DNA of 29,946 nt from an uncultured Eubacteriales bacterium (GCA_934597725.1 CAKTSK010000023.1:1-29946), one strand, 5' to 3'; shown: positions 14,665 to 23,502, numbered from the stretch's first letter. Notes: generated from the letters alone by a model not told the origin. Program-made: numbers and translations.

Positions 14665-15384
14665 ATGACAGAACAGGACAAACAAACCCTCCGCCAGGGC
14701 CTGGAACGGCTGGGGGTGACCTATCCCCCCCAGGCGGTGGAGCAGCTGGCCCTGTACTGCACCCGCCTGCTGGAAAAGAACCAGGTGATGAACCTGACCG
14801 CCATCACCGACCCGGCGGAGGTGATCACCCGGCACTTTCTGGACAGCGCCGCCCTGCTGCCCACCCGGGCCTTGTCCGGCCGGCGGGTGATCGACGTGGG
14901 CACCGGCGGGGGCTTCCCCGGCCTGGTGCTGCGGCTGCTGGACCCCACCATCCGCCTGACCCTGCTGGACAGCCTGGGCAAGCGGATCGACTGGCTGACA
15001 GAGCTGTGCCAGGAGCTGGACCTGCCCGACGTGGTGCTGCACAAGGGCCGGGCGGAGGAGCTTTCCCGGCGCAAGGAGCACCGGGAGCAATATGACGTGG
15101 CAGTCTCCCGGGCTGTGGCCCCCATGGCCATGCTGGCCGAGCTGTGCCTGCCCTACGTCAAGCCCGGCGGGGTCTTTCTGGCCATGAAGAGCAACAAGAC
15201 CGACGAGGAGATCCAGGAGGCGGAGGAACGCATCCTGGCCCTGGGGGGCGAAAAGCCCTTTGTGATGGATTATCTCCTGCCCGGCACGGAGGTATACCAC
15301 CGGATCGTGACCGTTTTCAAGGGCCGGAACACCCCGTCCAGCTACCCGCGAAAATGGACGAAGATCAAGGAAGGAAAAGTTTAG
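14665..15384 (+). CDS. rsmG: 16S rRNA (guanine-N7)-methyltransferase RsmG
   Basis: A 239-residue SAM-dependent methyltransferase (GidB) that modifies G527 of 16S rRNA in E. coli numbering. The SAM-binding loop is VIDVGTGGGFPGLVLRLL (about 75-92), preceded by NLTAITDPAEVITRHFLDS, a strong RsmG signature. ATG at 14665 is chosen because GAGGTG lies 7 nt upstream; GTG at 14656 would add three residues. rsmG usually neighbours noc/soj/spo0J in Firmicutes; here it lies about 3 kb downstream of them, separated by serS and mscL. Confidence 0.96.
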   Translation: MTEQDKQTLRQGLERLGVTYPPQAVEQLALYCTRLLEKNQVMNLTAITDPAEVITRHFLDSAALLPTRALSGRRVIDVGTGGGFPGLVLRLLDPTIRLTLLDSLGKRIDWLTELCQELDLPDVVLHKGRAEELSRRKEHREQYDVAVSRAVAPMAMLAELCLPYVKPGGVFLAMKSNKTDEEIQEAEERILALGGEKPFVMDYLLPGTEVYHRIVTVFKGRNTPSSYPRKWTKIKEGKV

Positions 15385-15404
15385 TGTCTTTGCACAAAAA
15401 ATAG

Positions 15405-15433
15405 TTGCATATGCCGTGTAGTTATGGTACAAT
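15405..15433 (+). promoter_or_regulatory. Promoter of MinD-like gene
   Basis: TTGCAT (15405-15410), 17-bp spacer, TACAAT (15428-15433) with an extended -10 (TGG before it). The expected transcript start near 15440 leaves a very short leader carrying little more than the GGGAGG site. Confidence 0.75.
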
Positions 15434-15460
15434 GGAGCAGAAGTTTCGGGAGGAATGGCC

Positions 15461-16198
15461 GTGGGCAGCGTAATCGTCATCACATCGGGAAAGGGAGGCA
15501 CAGGAAAGACCTCTCTGACAGGTGGCGTCGGCGCCGCTCTGGCAGCCCAGGGGCAGCAGGTGCTCTGCATCGACGGCGATGTGGGCCTGCGAAACCTGGA
15601 CATCACGTTGGGTATGGCAGACACGGCGCTGATGGATTTCAGCGACGTGATCGCCGGCCGGTGCGACCTGGACCGGGCGGTGACGCCCCACCCCACGGCA
15701 TCGGGACTGTACCTTCTCACCGCACCCCTGAGCCTGCCGGCGGATTTTCCCGGCCAGACAGGGTTCCGGGCCTTGTTGGACCAGGCCCGGCCGCGGTATG
15801 ACACCATTCTCATCGACTCCCCCGCCGGCCTGGGAGAGGGCTTCCAGCTGGCGGTCTGCGGGGCAGACCGGGCCATTGTGGTGGCGGTGAACGAGCCGTC
15901 GTCCCTCCGGGATGCCCAGCGGGCGGTCAGCCATCTGGCGGGGCTGGCGTCGGTGCAGCTGGTGGTCAATCGGGTGCGGCCCCGGCTGCTGCGGCGGCAG
16001 GGCGCCACCATCGACGACGCCATGGACCTGGCAGGGCTGCCCCTGCTGGGGCTGGTGCCGGAGGATGCCCGGGTGGTGCTGGCGGCGTCCAGCGGGCAGC
16101 TGCTGTCGCAGCAGACCCGGCGGGGCGCGGCCCGGGCCTATGGGAACATTGCCCGGCGGCTGATGGGCCAGCAGGTGCCGCTGATGCGGATCTACTGA
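15461..16198 (+). CDS. MinD-like ParA-family ATPase
   Basis: A 245-residue deviant Walker ATPase. Walker A is SGKGGTGKTS (9-18), followed by CIDGDVGLRNLDITLGM, which is MinD-like (GLRNLD). Walker B is TILIDSPAGLGEGF. GTG at 15461 is preferred because GGGAGG lies 7 nt upstream; ATG at 15455 sits only one base from it. MinD normally recruits MinC to inhibit polar division and ends in a membrane-binding amphipathic helix. Here the C-terminus (YGNIARRLMGQQVPLMRIY) is not the classical form, and no minC or minE is adjacent. The mgsA-like gene downstream matches a min-gene neighbourhood I know from clostridia. A divergent MinD is likely; an unrelated positioning ATPase is possible. Confidence 0.8.
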   Translation: MGSVIVITSGKGGTGKTSLTGGVGAALAAQGQQVLCIDGDVGLRNLDITLGMADTALMDFSDVIAGRCDLDRAVTPHPTASGLYLLTAPLSLPADFPGQTGFRALLDQARPRYDTILIDSPAGLGEGFQLAVCGADRAIVVAVNEPSSLRDAQRAVSHLAGLASVQLVVNRVRPRLLRRQGATIDDAMDLAGLPLLGLVPEDARVVLAASSGQLLSQQTRRGAARAYGNIARRLMGQQVPLMRIY

Positions 16199-16284
16199 GG
16201 CCTGCGGTGTGTTTTCTCCCCCCCATTTTTTGTGTGAAGTGCCGCTTGGTCGGGGCTTTACGACAGCGAAAGGATGAAGCAAGA

Positions 16285-16701
16285 ATGAATATCGCCTTAA
16301 TGAGCCATGACCACAAGAAAGAGCTGATGGTGCAGTTCTGCATTGCCTATTGCGGCGTGCTTTCCAAGCACACGGTCTGCGCCACAAACACCACGGGCCG
16401 GCTGGTGGCCGAGGCCACCGGGCTGCCGGTACGGCTGTTCCTCTCCCACGCCCACGGGGGCAGCCAGCAGATCGGCGCGCGGATCGCCTACAACGAGATC
16501 GACATGGTCCTGTTCTTCTCGGACCCCCAGTCCAGCGACCTGGACCCGGACCTGAAGTACATCAACCAGATGTGTGACCAGTACAACATTCCTTTCGCCA
16601 CCAACGCCGCCACGGCGGAGATCCTCATCCACGGCCTGGAGCGGGGGGATCTGGATTGGAGAGAGATCATCAATCCCTCTCTCAAGCCGGTCACCGTTTG
16701 A
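16285..16701 (+). CDS. mgsA: Methylglyoxal synthase family protein, catalytic Asp missing
   Basis: 138 residues aligning along their whole length with MgsA, which turns dihydroxyacetone phosphate into methylglyoxal. Retained: HD near the N-terminus (His8, Asp9), the phosphate-binding region (ATNTTG, usually ATGTTG), QQIGA, FFSDP (Asp80 for E. coli Asp91), DPD (Asp89 for Asp101) and ATNAATAE. Changed: the motif GGDQQ is GGSQQ, replacing the catalytic base Asp71 with Ser60; PHDPD is DLDPD, replacing His98 with Leu86; that loop is one residue shorter. The enzyme may be inactive or altered in function. Start ATG 16285 is preceded by AAAGGA at modest spacing. It follows the MinD-like gene by 86 bp and ends in its own terminator. 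Confidence 0.85.
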   Translation: MNIALMSHDHKKELMVQFCIAYCGVLSKHTVCATNTTGRLVAEATGLPVRLFLSHAHGGSQQIGARIAYNEIDMVLFFSDPQSSDLDPDLKYINQMCDQYNIPFATNAATAEILIHGLERGDLDWREIINPSLKPVTV

Positions 16702-16729
16702 GGCAGACGATTTACTAGTCCAGCGCAGC

Positions 16730-16780
16730 AAAGTGCGCCCTCGTTCCGGCGGATTCGGCCGGGGACGAAGGCGCACTTTT
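16730..16780 (+). terminator. Terminator after mgsA-like gene
   Basis: AAAGTGCGCC-(c)TCGT pairs with ACGA-AGGCGCACTTTT around a GC-rich apical part, ending in TTTT. It may act in both directions. Confidence 0.85.
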
Positions 16781-16810
16781 CGTAGTAGAAGGCCCCGCGG
16801 CCCAACTATG

Positions 16811-17016
16811 CCCCCTTTGCGTAAAGGGGGGACGCGGCGGAGCCGCCGGGGGGATTGACGCGGCAGGGATGTGAGTCTGTGCCGTGCGGCCGTCGGCGTC
16901 TATGCTGCGCTGGTGTATGTCGCGGGATGCTCCGAGGCGACAGACCCACGGACCAGCCGCGTCGACCCCGCCTGTCTCGGCGCAGCCGAGACTGTCCTCC
17001 CCTTACACAGGGGAGG
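16811..17016 (-). repeat. Structured repeat, copy C (206 bp)
   Basis: Full copy in the opposite orientation to B and D. CCCCC...GGGGG hairpin (16811-16830) and CGGCGG-ag-CCGCCG lead into the long stem; closing-helix arms are GTGAGTCTGT (16871-16880) and ACAGACCCAC (16940-16949) around a 59-nt variable head; then the second long-stem arm, hairpin GTCTCGGC / GCCGAGAC and the CCTCCCC...GGGGAGG end hairpin (16996-17016). It fills the gap between the mgsA terminator and hisS. Reading frames through it are not gene-like. Confidence 0.82.
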
Positions 17017-17073
17017 CTTTGGGTGGTTCTTCTCCCCACCCGATCACCTTATTTGAAAGAGAGGAATCCTGCT

Positions 17074-18432
17074 ATGCAGAGAATCAAGCCCCGGACGCTG
17101 TCCGGTTTTATGGAATTGCTTCCCGGCGCCCAGATCCACTTTGAGCGGATGCTGGAGATCCTCCGGGAGACGTACAGCCTCTACGGCTTCACCCCCCTGG
17201 ACACCCCCGTCATCGAGTCGGCGGAGATCCTGCTGGCCAAGGGCGGCGGCGAGACCGAAAAGCAGATCTACCGCTTCACCAAGGGCGACAGCGATCTGGC
17301 CCTGCGCTTTGACCTGACCGTCCCCCTGGCCAAGTATGTGGCCCTCCACTACGGCGAGCTGACCTTCCCCTTCCGCCGCTACCAGATCGGCAAGGTCTAC
17401 CGGGGCGAGCGCGCCCAGCGGGGCCGCTTCCGGGAGTTCTACCAGTGCGACATCGACGTGATCGGCGACGGCAAGCTGGACATCGCCAACGAGGCCGAGA
17501 TCCCCGCCATCATCTACCGGGCCTTCACCGAGCTGGGCCTGGAACGGTTCAAGATCCGCGTGAACAACCGGAAGATCCTCACCGGCTTCTACGCCATGCA
17601 GGGCCTGGAAGCCCAGGCCGGAGACATCATGCGTACCGTGGACAAGCTGGACAAGATCGGCCCCGAAAAGGTCCGCGCCCTCCTCATCGAGCAGGGCGTG
17701 GCCGACATTGCCGCCGACGAGATTTTGTCCTTCATCGCCATCACCGGGGACAATGCCGCCGTCCTGACCGCCCTGGAAGGCTACCGGGGCCGCCACGAGA
17801 CCTTTGACCAGGGCCTGGACGAGCTGGGCCAGGTGGTCAAATACCTGGCCGCTTTCGGGGTCCCCGCCGACCACTTCGCCGTGGACCTCACCATCGCCCG
17901 GGGCCTGGACTACTACACCGGCACCGTCTATGAGACCGTCATGCTGGACCACCCGGAGATCGGCTCCATCTGCTCCGGCGGACGGTACGATAACCTGGCC
18001 GAGTATTATACCGATAAAAAACTCCCCGGCGTGGGCATCTCCATCGGCCTGACCCGGCTGTTCTACGTCCTGGGCGAGCAGGGGTATCTCAACGACCAGC
18101 TGGTGACCGCCCCGGCCGACGTGCTGGTGCTGCCCATGACCGAGGACCTCACCGCCGCCATTGCCTTTGCCACCCAGCTGCGCCAGGGCGGCGTCCGCGC
18201 CCAGGTCTACGGCGAGCAGAAGAAGTTCAAGGCCAAGATGAGTTATGCCGACAAGCTGGGCATCCCCTATGTGGCCTTCCTGGGAGAAGAGGAGATCGCC
18301 CAGGGCGTGGTGAAGATCAAGGACATGCACAGCGGCGAGCAGCAGGCCCTCTCCCCTGCCGACGCCGTCCAGACCATCGCCGCCGCCATGGCCCAGCTGG
18401 CCCAGGGCAAGCCCATCCGGGAAGCAGACTGA
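17074..18432 (+). CDS. hisS: Histidyl-tRNA synthetase
   Basis: A 452-residue class II synthetase charging tRNA-His. The N-terminus (IKPRTLSGFMELLPG) leads into motif 1. Motif 2 is KVYRGERAQRGRFREFYQCDIDVIG (about 107-131). The histidine-binding segment ARGLDYYTGTVYE and motif 3 (GISIGLTRLFYVL) follow. The C-terminal anticodon-binding domain (about 347-452) contains DVLVLPMTED and VVKIKDMHSGEQ. It is slightly longer than many bacterial HisRS, with the extra length in the C-terminal tail. ATG at 17074 follows GAGAGGA. No T-box leader is present; the upstream gap is repeat copy C. It starts a plus-strand group running through three small genes to aspS. Confidence 0.96.
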   Translation: MQRIKPRTLSGFMELLPGAQIHFERMLEILRETYSLYGFTPLDTPVIESAEILLAKGGGETEKQIYRFTKGDSDLALRFDLTVPLAKYVALHYGELTFPFRRYQIGKVYRGERAQRGRFREFYQCDIDVIGDGKLDIANEAEIPAIIYRAFTELGLERFKIRVNNRKILTGFYAMQGLEAQAGDIMRTVDKLDKIGPEKVRALLIEQGVADIAADEILSFIAITGDNAAVLTALEGYRGRHETFDQGLDELGQVVKYLAAFGVPADHFAVDLTIARGLDYYTGTVYETVMLDHPEIGSICSGGRYDNLAEYYTDKKLPGVGISIGLTRLFYVLGEQGYLNDQLVTAPADVLVLPMTEDLTAAIAFATQLRQGGVRAQVYGEQKKFKAKMSYADKLGIPYVAFLGEEEIAQGVVKIKDMHSGEQQALSPADAVQTIAAAMAQLAQGKPIREAD

Positions 18433-18444
18433 GAGAGGACCGCC

Positions 18445-18900
18445 ATGAAAAAAGAAGGGGCCGTTGGCCTGTTTCTCATTGCGGTCATCGTGGTCATCGC
18501 CGTCCTCTTTTTCCGGCCCAAGGACCTCACCGCCGCCCTGGGGGACGGGTTCTCCCCGGAAACGGTGACGACCATCTCCGCCACCCTCTCCCCCGTCACC
18601 GCCGGCGGGGAGGAGATCACCCTGGACTTCCCTGCCGGAGAAGAAACCTTCGGCCAGCTGCTGGCCCTGCTGGAGGAACCCAGCTATTCCCGCACCTTCA
18701 CCAGCGATGACCAGATCGCTTTGGGATATCAGGTATATCTGAGCTTTGCAACCGAGGAAGCGTGGGCTTGGTCCTATCAGTTCCAGGGCGGCAAGCTCAT
18801 CCAGGCAGGCCCTGCCGGGGAGACCAAAACCTATCAGATTTCCGGCGGCCAGGCCACCCAGCAGGAGATCGTGGATTTCCTGCTGGACCAGGCGGGCTGA
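18445..18900 (+). CDS. Tandem paralogue 1, membrane-anchored, unknown function
   Basis: A 151-residue protein with a hydrophobic N-terminal span (about 7-22) and an extracytoplasmic domain of about 125 residues; no lipobox. After the span comes FFRPKDLTAALGDGF, then EITLDF, FGQLLALLEEPSYSRTF, GYQVYLSF, and an end helix EIVDFLLDQAG. The same order of short motifs appears in the next two genes, so the three are divergent paralogues. AGAGAGGACCGCC precedes the ATG, 12 bp after the hisS stop. I do not recognise the family. Confidence 0.82.
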   Translation: MKKEGAVGLFLIAVIVVIAVLFFRPKDLTAALGDGFSPETVTTISATLSPVTAGGEEITLDFPAGEETFGQLLALLEEPSYSRTFTSDDQIALGYQVYLSFATEEAWAWSYQFQGGKLIQAGPAGETKTYQISGGQATQQEIVDFLLDQAG

Positions 18901-18958
18901 CCCAGTAAACCCCCTTTCCCGCCCGCCCCACCGACCAGAAGAGAAAGGAGCTGTTTTC

Positions 18959-19453
18959 ATGAGTAAGCGCAGACAACGAGGAATTTGGATCGCCGTGGGT
19001 ATTGTGGTGCTGGCAGCGGTGCTGCTGACAGCGGCCTACTATCCCCGCTCCTTCGCCCAGGCCATGGGCGAGGACTACGACCGCCAGCGGCTGGACCACA
19101 TCAACATCTACCTGTCCCACCCGGAGCAGGGCCAGAGCCGGGAGATCACCCTCTCCCCCGCCGACCCGGCCACCGAGGACCTGCTGGCCCTGCTGGAAGG
19201 ACAGCGGTACCGACCGGTGTATCACAACCCCTGGACGCCCCTCTCCGGGCGGGCCCTGGCGCTGGACTATTGGGTCCATGGGGTCTTTGTCTTTCAGGAG
19301 GAGGAGGACGGCAGCGCCGCCGTCTCCCTCTCCTTTGACGGCAACCCGGAAGTCAGCATCGGCCCCGGCGGCGTCTTCCGCAGAGGCTACCGCCTGGACC
19401 CCGCAGTGCAGCAGCAGCTGCTGGACCTGCTGACGGTCCGCTGCCCCGGCTGA
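18959..19453 (+). CDS. Tandem paralogue 2, membrane-anchored, unknown function
   Basis: 164 residues. Basic start (MSKRRQRG), membrane span (about 9-27), then YYPRSFAQAMGEDYD, REITLSPADPATEDLLALLEGQRYRPVY, DYWVHGVFVFQ and a closing helix QQQLLDLL. These motifs line up with those of its neighbours. AAAGGAGCTGTTTTC gives a good ribosome binding site for ATG 18959. The gene begins 58 bp after the first paralogue. No catalytic motif is visible. Confidence 0.82.
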   Translation: MSKRRQRGIWIAVGIVVLAAVLLTAAYYPRSFAQAMGEDYDRQRLDHINIYLSHPEQGQSREITLSPADPATEDLLALLEGQRYRPVYHNPWTPLSGRALALDYWVHGVFVFQEEEDGSAAVSLSFDGNPEVSIGPGGVFRRGYRLDPAVQQQLLDLLTVRCPG

Positions 19454-19477
19454 GTAAGTACAAAAGGAGAGGATCGC

Positions 19478-19969
19478 TTGAAAAAATTATCCCGCAAACA
19501 CAAGATCGCCTTGGTGGAGCTGGTGCTCGTCCTGCTCCTGGCCGGTTATCTCTTTGGCCCCCGGGGATTTTCCGGTGCCATGGGCGGGGACTTTGTCCCG
19601 GCGGAGATGGAACAGGTCCAGATTTTGCTGCAAGGCAGCGGCGAACACAGGAACGATGACCGCTCCATCCTCCTCACCCCGGACCAGCCCGCCTATCAGG
19701 AGCTGATCGCCAAGCTGGAAAACAAGCGTTATGTCCCCTACTACCTGGAAAGCAAGCAGCGGGACGTGCCCCTGGATTACTGGGTGACCCTGATCTTCAC
19801 CCTGCCCGACGACCGGGGCGTGCGGACCTACGCCTTCTCCGGCGACCGGGCCGTGGACACCGCCGGCTCGGACACCCGGGACCGGACCTTCCAGCTGTGG
19901 GACAGCGCCGCCTTTCAGCAATCGGTGCTGGACTTTCTGCTGGAACAGGAGTACACTGTACCAGAATAA
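19478..19969 (+). CDS. Tandem paralogue 3, membrane-anchored, unknown function
   Basis: 163 residues starting with TTG at 19478, supported by AAAGGAGAGG upstream. Basic start (MKKLSRKHK), membrane span (about 10-26), then LFGPRGFSGAMGGDFVPAEM, SILLTPDQPAYQELIAKLENKRYVPYY, DYWVTLIFTLP and an end helix QSVLDFLLEQEY. It is closer to paralogue 2 than to paralogue 1 by eye. It begins 24 bp after paralogue 2 and ends 53 bp before aspS. Confidence 0.82.
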   Translation: MKKLSRKHKIALVELVLVLLLAGYLFGPRGFSGAMGGDFVPAEMEQVQILLQGSGEHRNDDRSILLTPDQPAYQELIAKLENKRYVPYYLESKQRDVPLDYWVTLIFTLPDDRGVRTYAFSGDRAVDTAGSDTRDRTFQLWDSAAFQQSVLDFLLEQEYTVPE

Positions 19970-20022
19970 ACCGCCCCTGTCTTCCGGGGCACGCAACATC
20001 ACTTTGGAGGGATCATACATCC

Positions 20023-21828
<1,806 letters not shown>

Positions 21829-21836
21829 TCCCCCCC

Positions 21837-21877
21837 ACCGCGCCGACCGGACCCACCCCCGGCCGGCGCGGTATTTT
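21837..21877 (+). terminator. Terminator after aspS
   Basis: ACCGCGCCG-a-CCGG pairs with CCGG-CCGGCGCGGT around a short C-rich loop, followed by ATTTTT. Confidence 0.85.
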
Positions 21878-21895
21878 TCCCCCCAAAAGAAAAAG

Positions 21896-22102
21896 CCTCC
21901 CCTGTGCAAGGGGAGGACAGTCTTGGCTACGCCGAGACAGGCGGGGTCGCCGCGGCAGGCCCGTGAGTCTGTCACCCCAGCCCCCCCACGTCCGTCCCCC
22001 ACGCACTCTGACCGCCTCCTGTCGCACGCCACAGACTCACATCCCAGCCACGTCGATCCCCCCCTGCGGCTCCCGCCGCGTCCCCCCTTTACGCAAGGGG
22101 GG
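21896..22102 (+). repeat. Structured repeat, copy D (207 bp)
   Basis: Full copy in the same orientation as B. End hairpin CCTCCCCT-gtgc-AAGGGGAGG; closing-helix arms GTGAGTCTGT (21963-21972) and ACAGACTCAC (22031-22040), a perfect 10-bp pair around a 58-nt C-rich head; second end hairpin at 22082-22102 followed by a run of T to 22110. Its right end is therefore terminator-like, in tandem with the aspS terminator. Confidence 0.82.
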
Positions 22103-22110
22103 CTTTTTTT

Positions 22111-22563
22111 GTGTGCTTCTATCCGTTGGACTGTCTTTCCAGCGCGCACACATCCCAGCCCACCCTTTGCATAAACGTGCCCACCCAAGGACCCAAAACG
22201 GAAGATTAAGACGCCGCCAGGAAAAACTGTCAACCATCGGAGCAAAAACACCCCTGCCCTCAAACAGACAAAAACAGCCCCAAACCACCCCAAAACAGGC
22301 TAAAATCCGTACATTTTTTGAAAATCATGCTGAAAAATCAACACTTTTGCAGAAGATTGACAGATATTTATTTATAATATACAGTGCATATACATAGCGA
22401 TGAATATTAACCAAGTGTATACAAAAAGACCGCCTGTCGAACCCCGTGGAATATTATACAAAAGATGCATAAAAGCGCGCATACCGCTTCCCTACAGACC
22501 CCCCAAGCCACAGGCTCCCCCGCCAGCCAACAGAACAACCGGCAGAAACCTGTTCCAAACCAT
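22111..22563. other. AT-richer intergenic stretch without a gene
   Basis: Composition drops in GC relative to the flanks, especially 22300-22480. A possible promoter is TTGACA (22357-22362), 17-bp spacer, TACAGT (22380-22385). A TATAAT at 22373-22378 is too close to that -35 to pair with it. The frame open from 22400 runs antisense to a repressor gene and looks spurious. No RNA gene recognised. Confidence 0.5.
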
Positions 22564-22606
22564 AAAAAACCCCGGACCGGAGAGGCGTATTCTCTCCGGT
22601 CCGGGG
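22564..22606 (-). terminator. Terminator of XRE gene 1
   Basis: CCCCGGACCGGAGA (22570-22583) pairs with TCTCCGGTCCGGGG (22593-22606); on the minus strand it is followed by TTTTTT. It is nearly the same stem as at 23047-23083. Confidence 0.9.
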
Positions 22607-22655
22607 CTGATTCGTGATGTTTCCCTCATTTTCAGAGGAAGTGGGTCTGTGATTC

Positions 22656-22892
22656 TCATTTCTCCCTCCCCCGGCTGCTGGGCGGATAGGGGGCGGGCAC
22701 ATCAGTCAGGCCCAGCAGATAATCTGTGCTGGTGCCGTAAAAATGGGCCAGTTGGATCAGCACTTCTGTGGGAAGCTCCCGCCGTCCCAGCTCGTAATAA
22801 GAGTAACAGACCTGGGAACAATTCAAGTGGTCTGCGAGGTCCTTCTGCCGCAAGTCTCTGTCCTCCCGAAGTTCCCGCAGTCTGTGTTGCAT
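22656..22892 (-). CDS. XRE-family transcriptional regulator, small
   Basis: A 78-residue protein that is almost wholly one helix-turn-helix domain (about 4-62): LRELREDRDLRQKDLADHL, NCSQVCYSYYELGRRELPTEVLIQLAHFYGTSTDYLLGL, a classic Cro/C1 pattern. The short C-terminal tail is Pro/Ser-rich. GGAGG lies 10 nt before the ATG. Upstream is an inverted repeat overlapping a divergent promoter, a likely self-regulated operator. It belongs to a cluster of three minus-strand regulator genes, each with its own look-alike terminator. Prophage-type or mobile-element origin is plausible, but no integrase is present. Confidence 0.9.
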   Translation of the reverse strand: MQHRLRELREDRDLRQKDLADHLNCSQVCYSYYELGRRELPTEVLIQLAHFYGTSTDYLLGLTDVPAPYPPSSRGREK

Positions 22893-22937
22893 GGTTGTGT
22901 ATCCTCCTGCTGATAATACACAAGAGTATATATAGAA

Positions 22938-22978
22938 CAGTTTGTTTTATTGACATACAAAACAAATTGTTTTACAAT
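22938..22978 (+). promoter_or_regulatory. Plus-strand promoter within an inverted-repeat operator
   Basis: Promoter: TTGACA (22950-22955), 17-bp spacer, TACAAT (22973-22978), close to consensus. Operator: CAGTTTGTTTT (22938-22948) and AAAACAAATTG (22959-22969) form an inverted repeat with one mismatch, with the -35 box between the arms. A further TTGTTTT follows the right arm. The adjacent XRE gene is divergently oriented. No gene lies directly downstream on the plus strand. Confidence 0.7.
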
Positions 22979-23040
22979 GGCAGAACCAACGGCGGAAGCG
23001 CGCTGCGGAGGAAACGGCCCCTTGGCCGCGCCCAAAGCAG

Positions 23041-23083
23041 AAAAAACCCCGGACCGGAGGGGGTGGTCCTCTCCGGTCCGGGG
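23041..23083 (-). terminator. Terminator of XRE gene 2
   Basis: CCCCGGACCGGAG (23047-23059) pairs with CTCCGGTCCGGGG (23071-23083); TTTTTT follows on the minus strand. The arms are near-identical to those of the terminator at 22564-22606. Confidence 0.9.
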
Positions 23084-23112
23084 CAAACAGGTGTTTTGCG
23101 AGGAAAAAAGAA

Positions 23113-23448
23113 TTACATTTTGCTGTCGTGATAATAGCGATATCGCTTTACCACGTCCAGGAAAAACTTTTTTCCGGTCTCATCCAGGGGAACGAGTAAG
23201 GTGTTGATCTCTTTGAGGGTGTCGTCCTCCTGGGCGGCAGCGAGGCTGTCCGACAAAAGATGATCCACCGTGGTCCCCAGGGCATTGGCAATGTCCACGA
23301 CGGTCTCCAGACTGGGTTTGCCGTCGTTCCGCTCAATCTGACCGACGTAGTTGGCGCTCTTGTTTACCAGCTCTGCCAGCTGTTCTATGGTCAGGCGCCG
23401 CGCCAGTCGTTCGTCGCGGATTCTCTTTCCTAACAATGCATAGTCCAT
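23113..23448 (-). CDS. XRE-family transcriptional regulator
   Basis: 111 residues: an N-terminal helix-turn-helix (about 6-66; IRDERLARRLTIEQLAELVNKSANYVGQIERNDGKPSLETVVDIANALGTTVDHLL) and a helical C-terminal part (TLKEINTLLVPLDETGKKFFLDVVKRY) probably used for dimerisation. AGAGGTGATCCC precedes the ATG. GTAGTTT / AAACTAC arms upstream may be its operator. It lies between XRE gene 1 and the ribbon-helix-helix gene on the same strand but with separate terminators. Typical of regulators in integrative elements. Confidence 0.9.
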   Translation of the reverse strand: MDYALLGKRIRDERLARRLTIEQLAELVNKSANYVGQIERNDGKPSLETVVDIANALGTTVDHLLSDSLAAAQEDDTLKEINTLLVPLDETGKKFFLDVVKRYRYYHDSKM

Positions 23449-23463
23449 GGGATCACCTCTGTA

Positions 23464-23502
23464 GTAGTTTACATGGGCTATCCTTGGGAAGTAACAAACT
23501 AC
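23464..23502. promoter_or_regulatory. Spaced inverted repeat upstream of XRE gene 2
   Basis: GTAGTTT (23464-23470) and AAACTAC (23496-23502) are exact reverse complements separated by 25 bp, in the 5' region of the XRE gene. The arm spacing suits two repressor dimers, or looping across the promoter. Role inferred from position. Confidence 0.4.

Noticed and set aside
16855..17073. N-terminal extension of hisS through the upstream repeat
   Set aside because: The frame is open only because it crosses structured repeat C. HisRS homology begins at residue 1 of the 17074 start, which has its own ribosome binding site.
22400..23131. 243-codon plus-strand frame across the regulator cluster
   Set aside because: It runs through two terminators and antisense to an XRE gene, has a Pro/Arg-rich translation without domain features and no good ribosome binding site.
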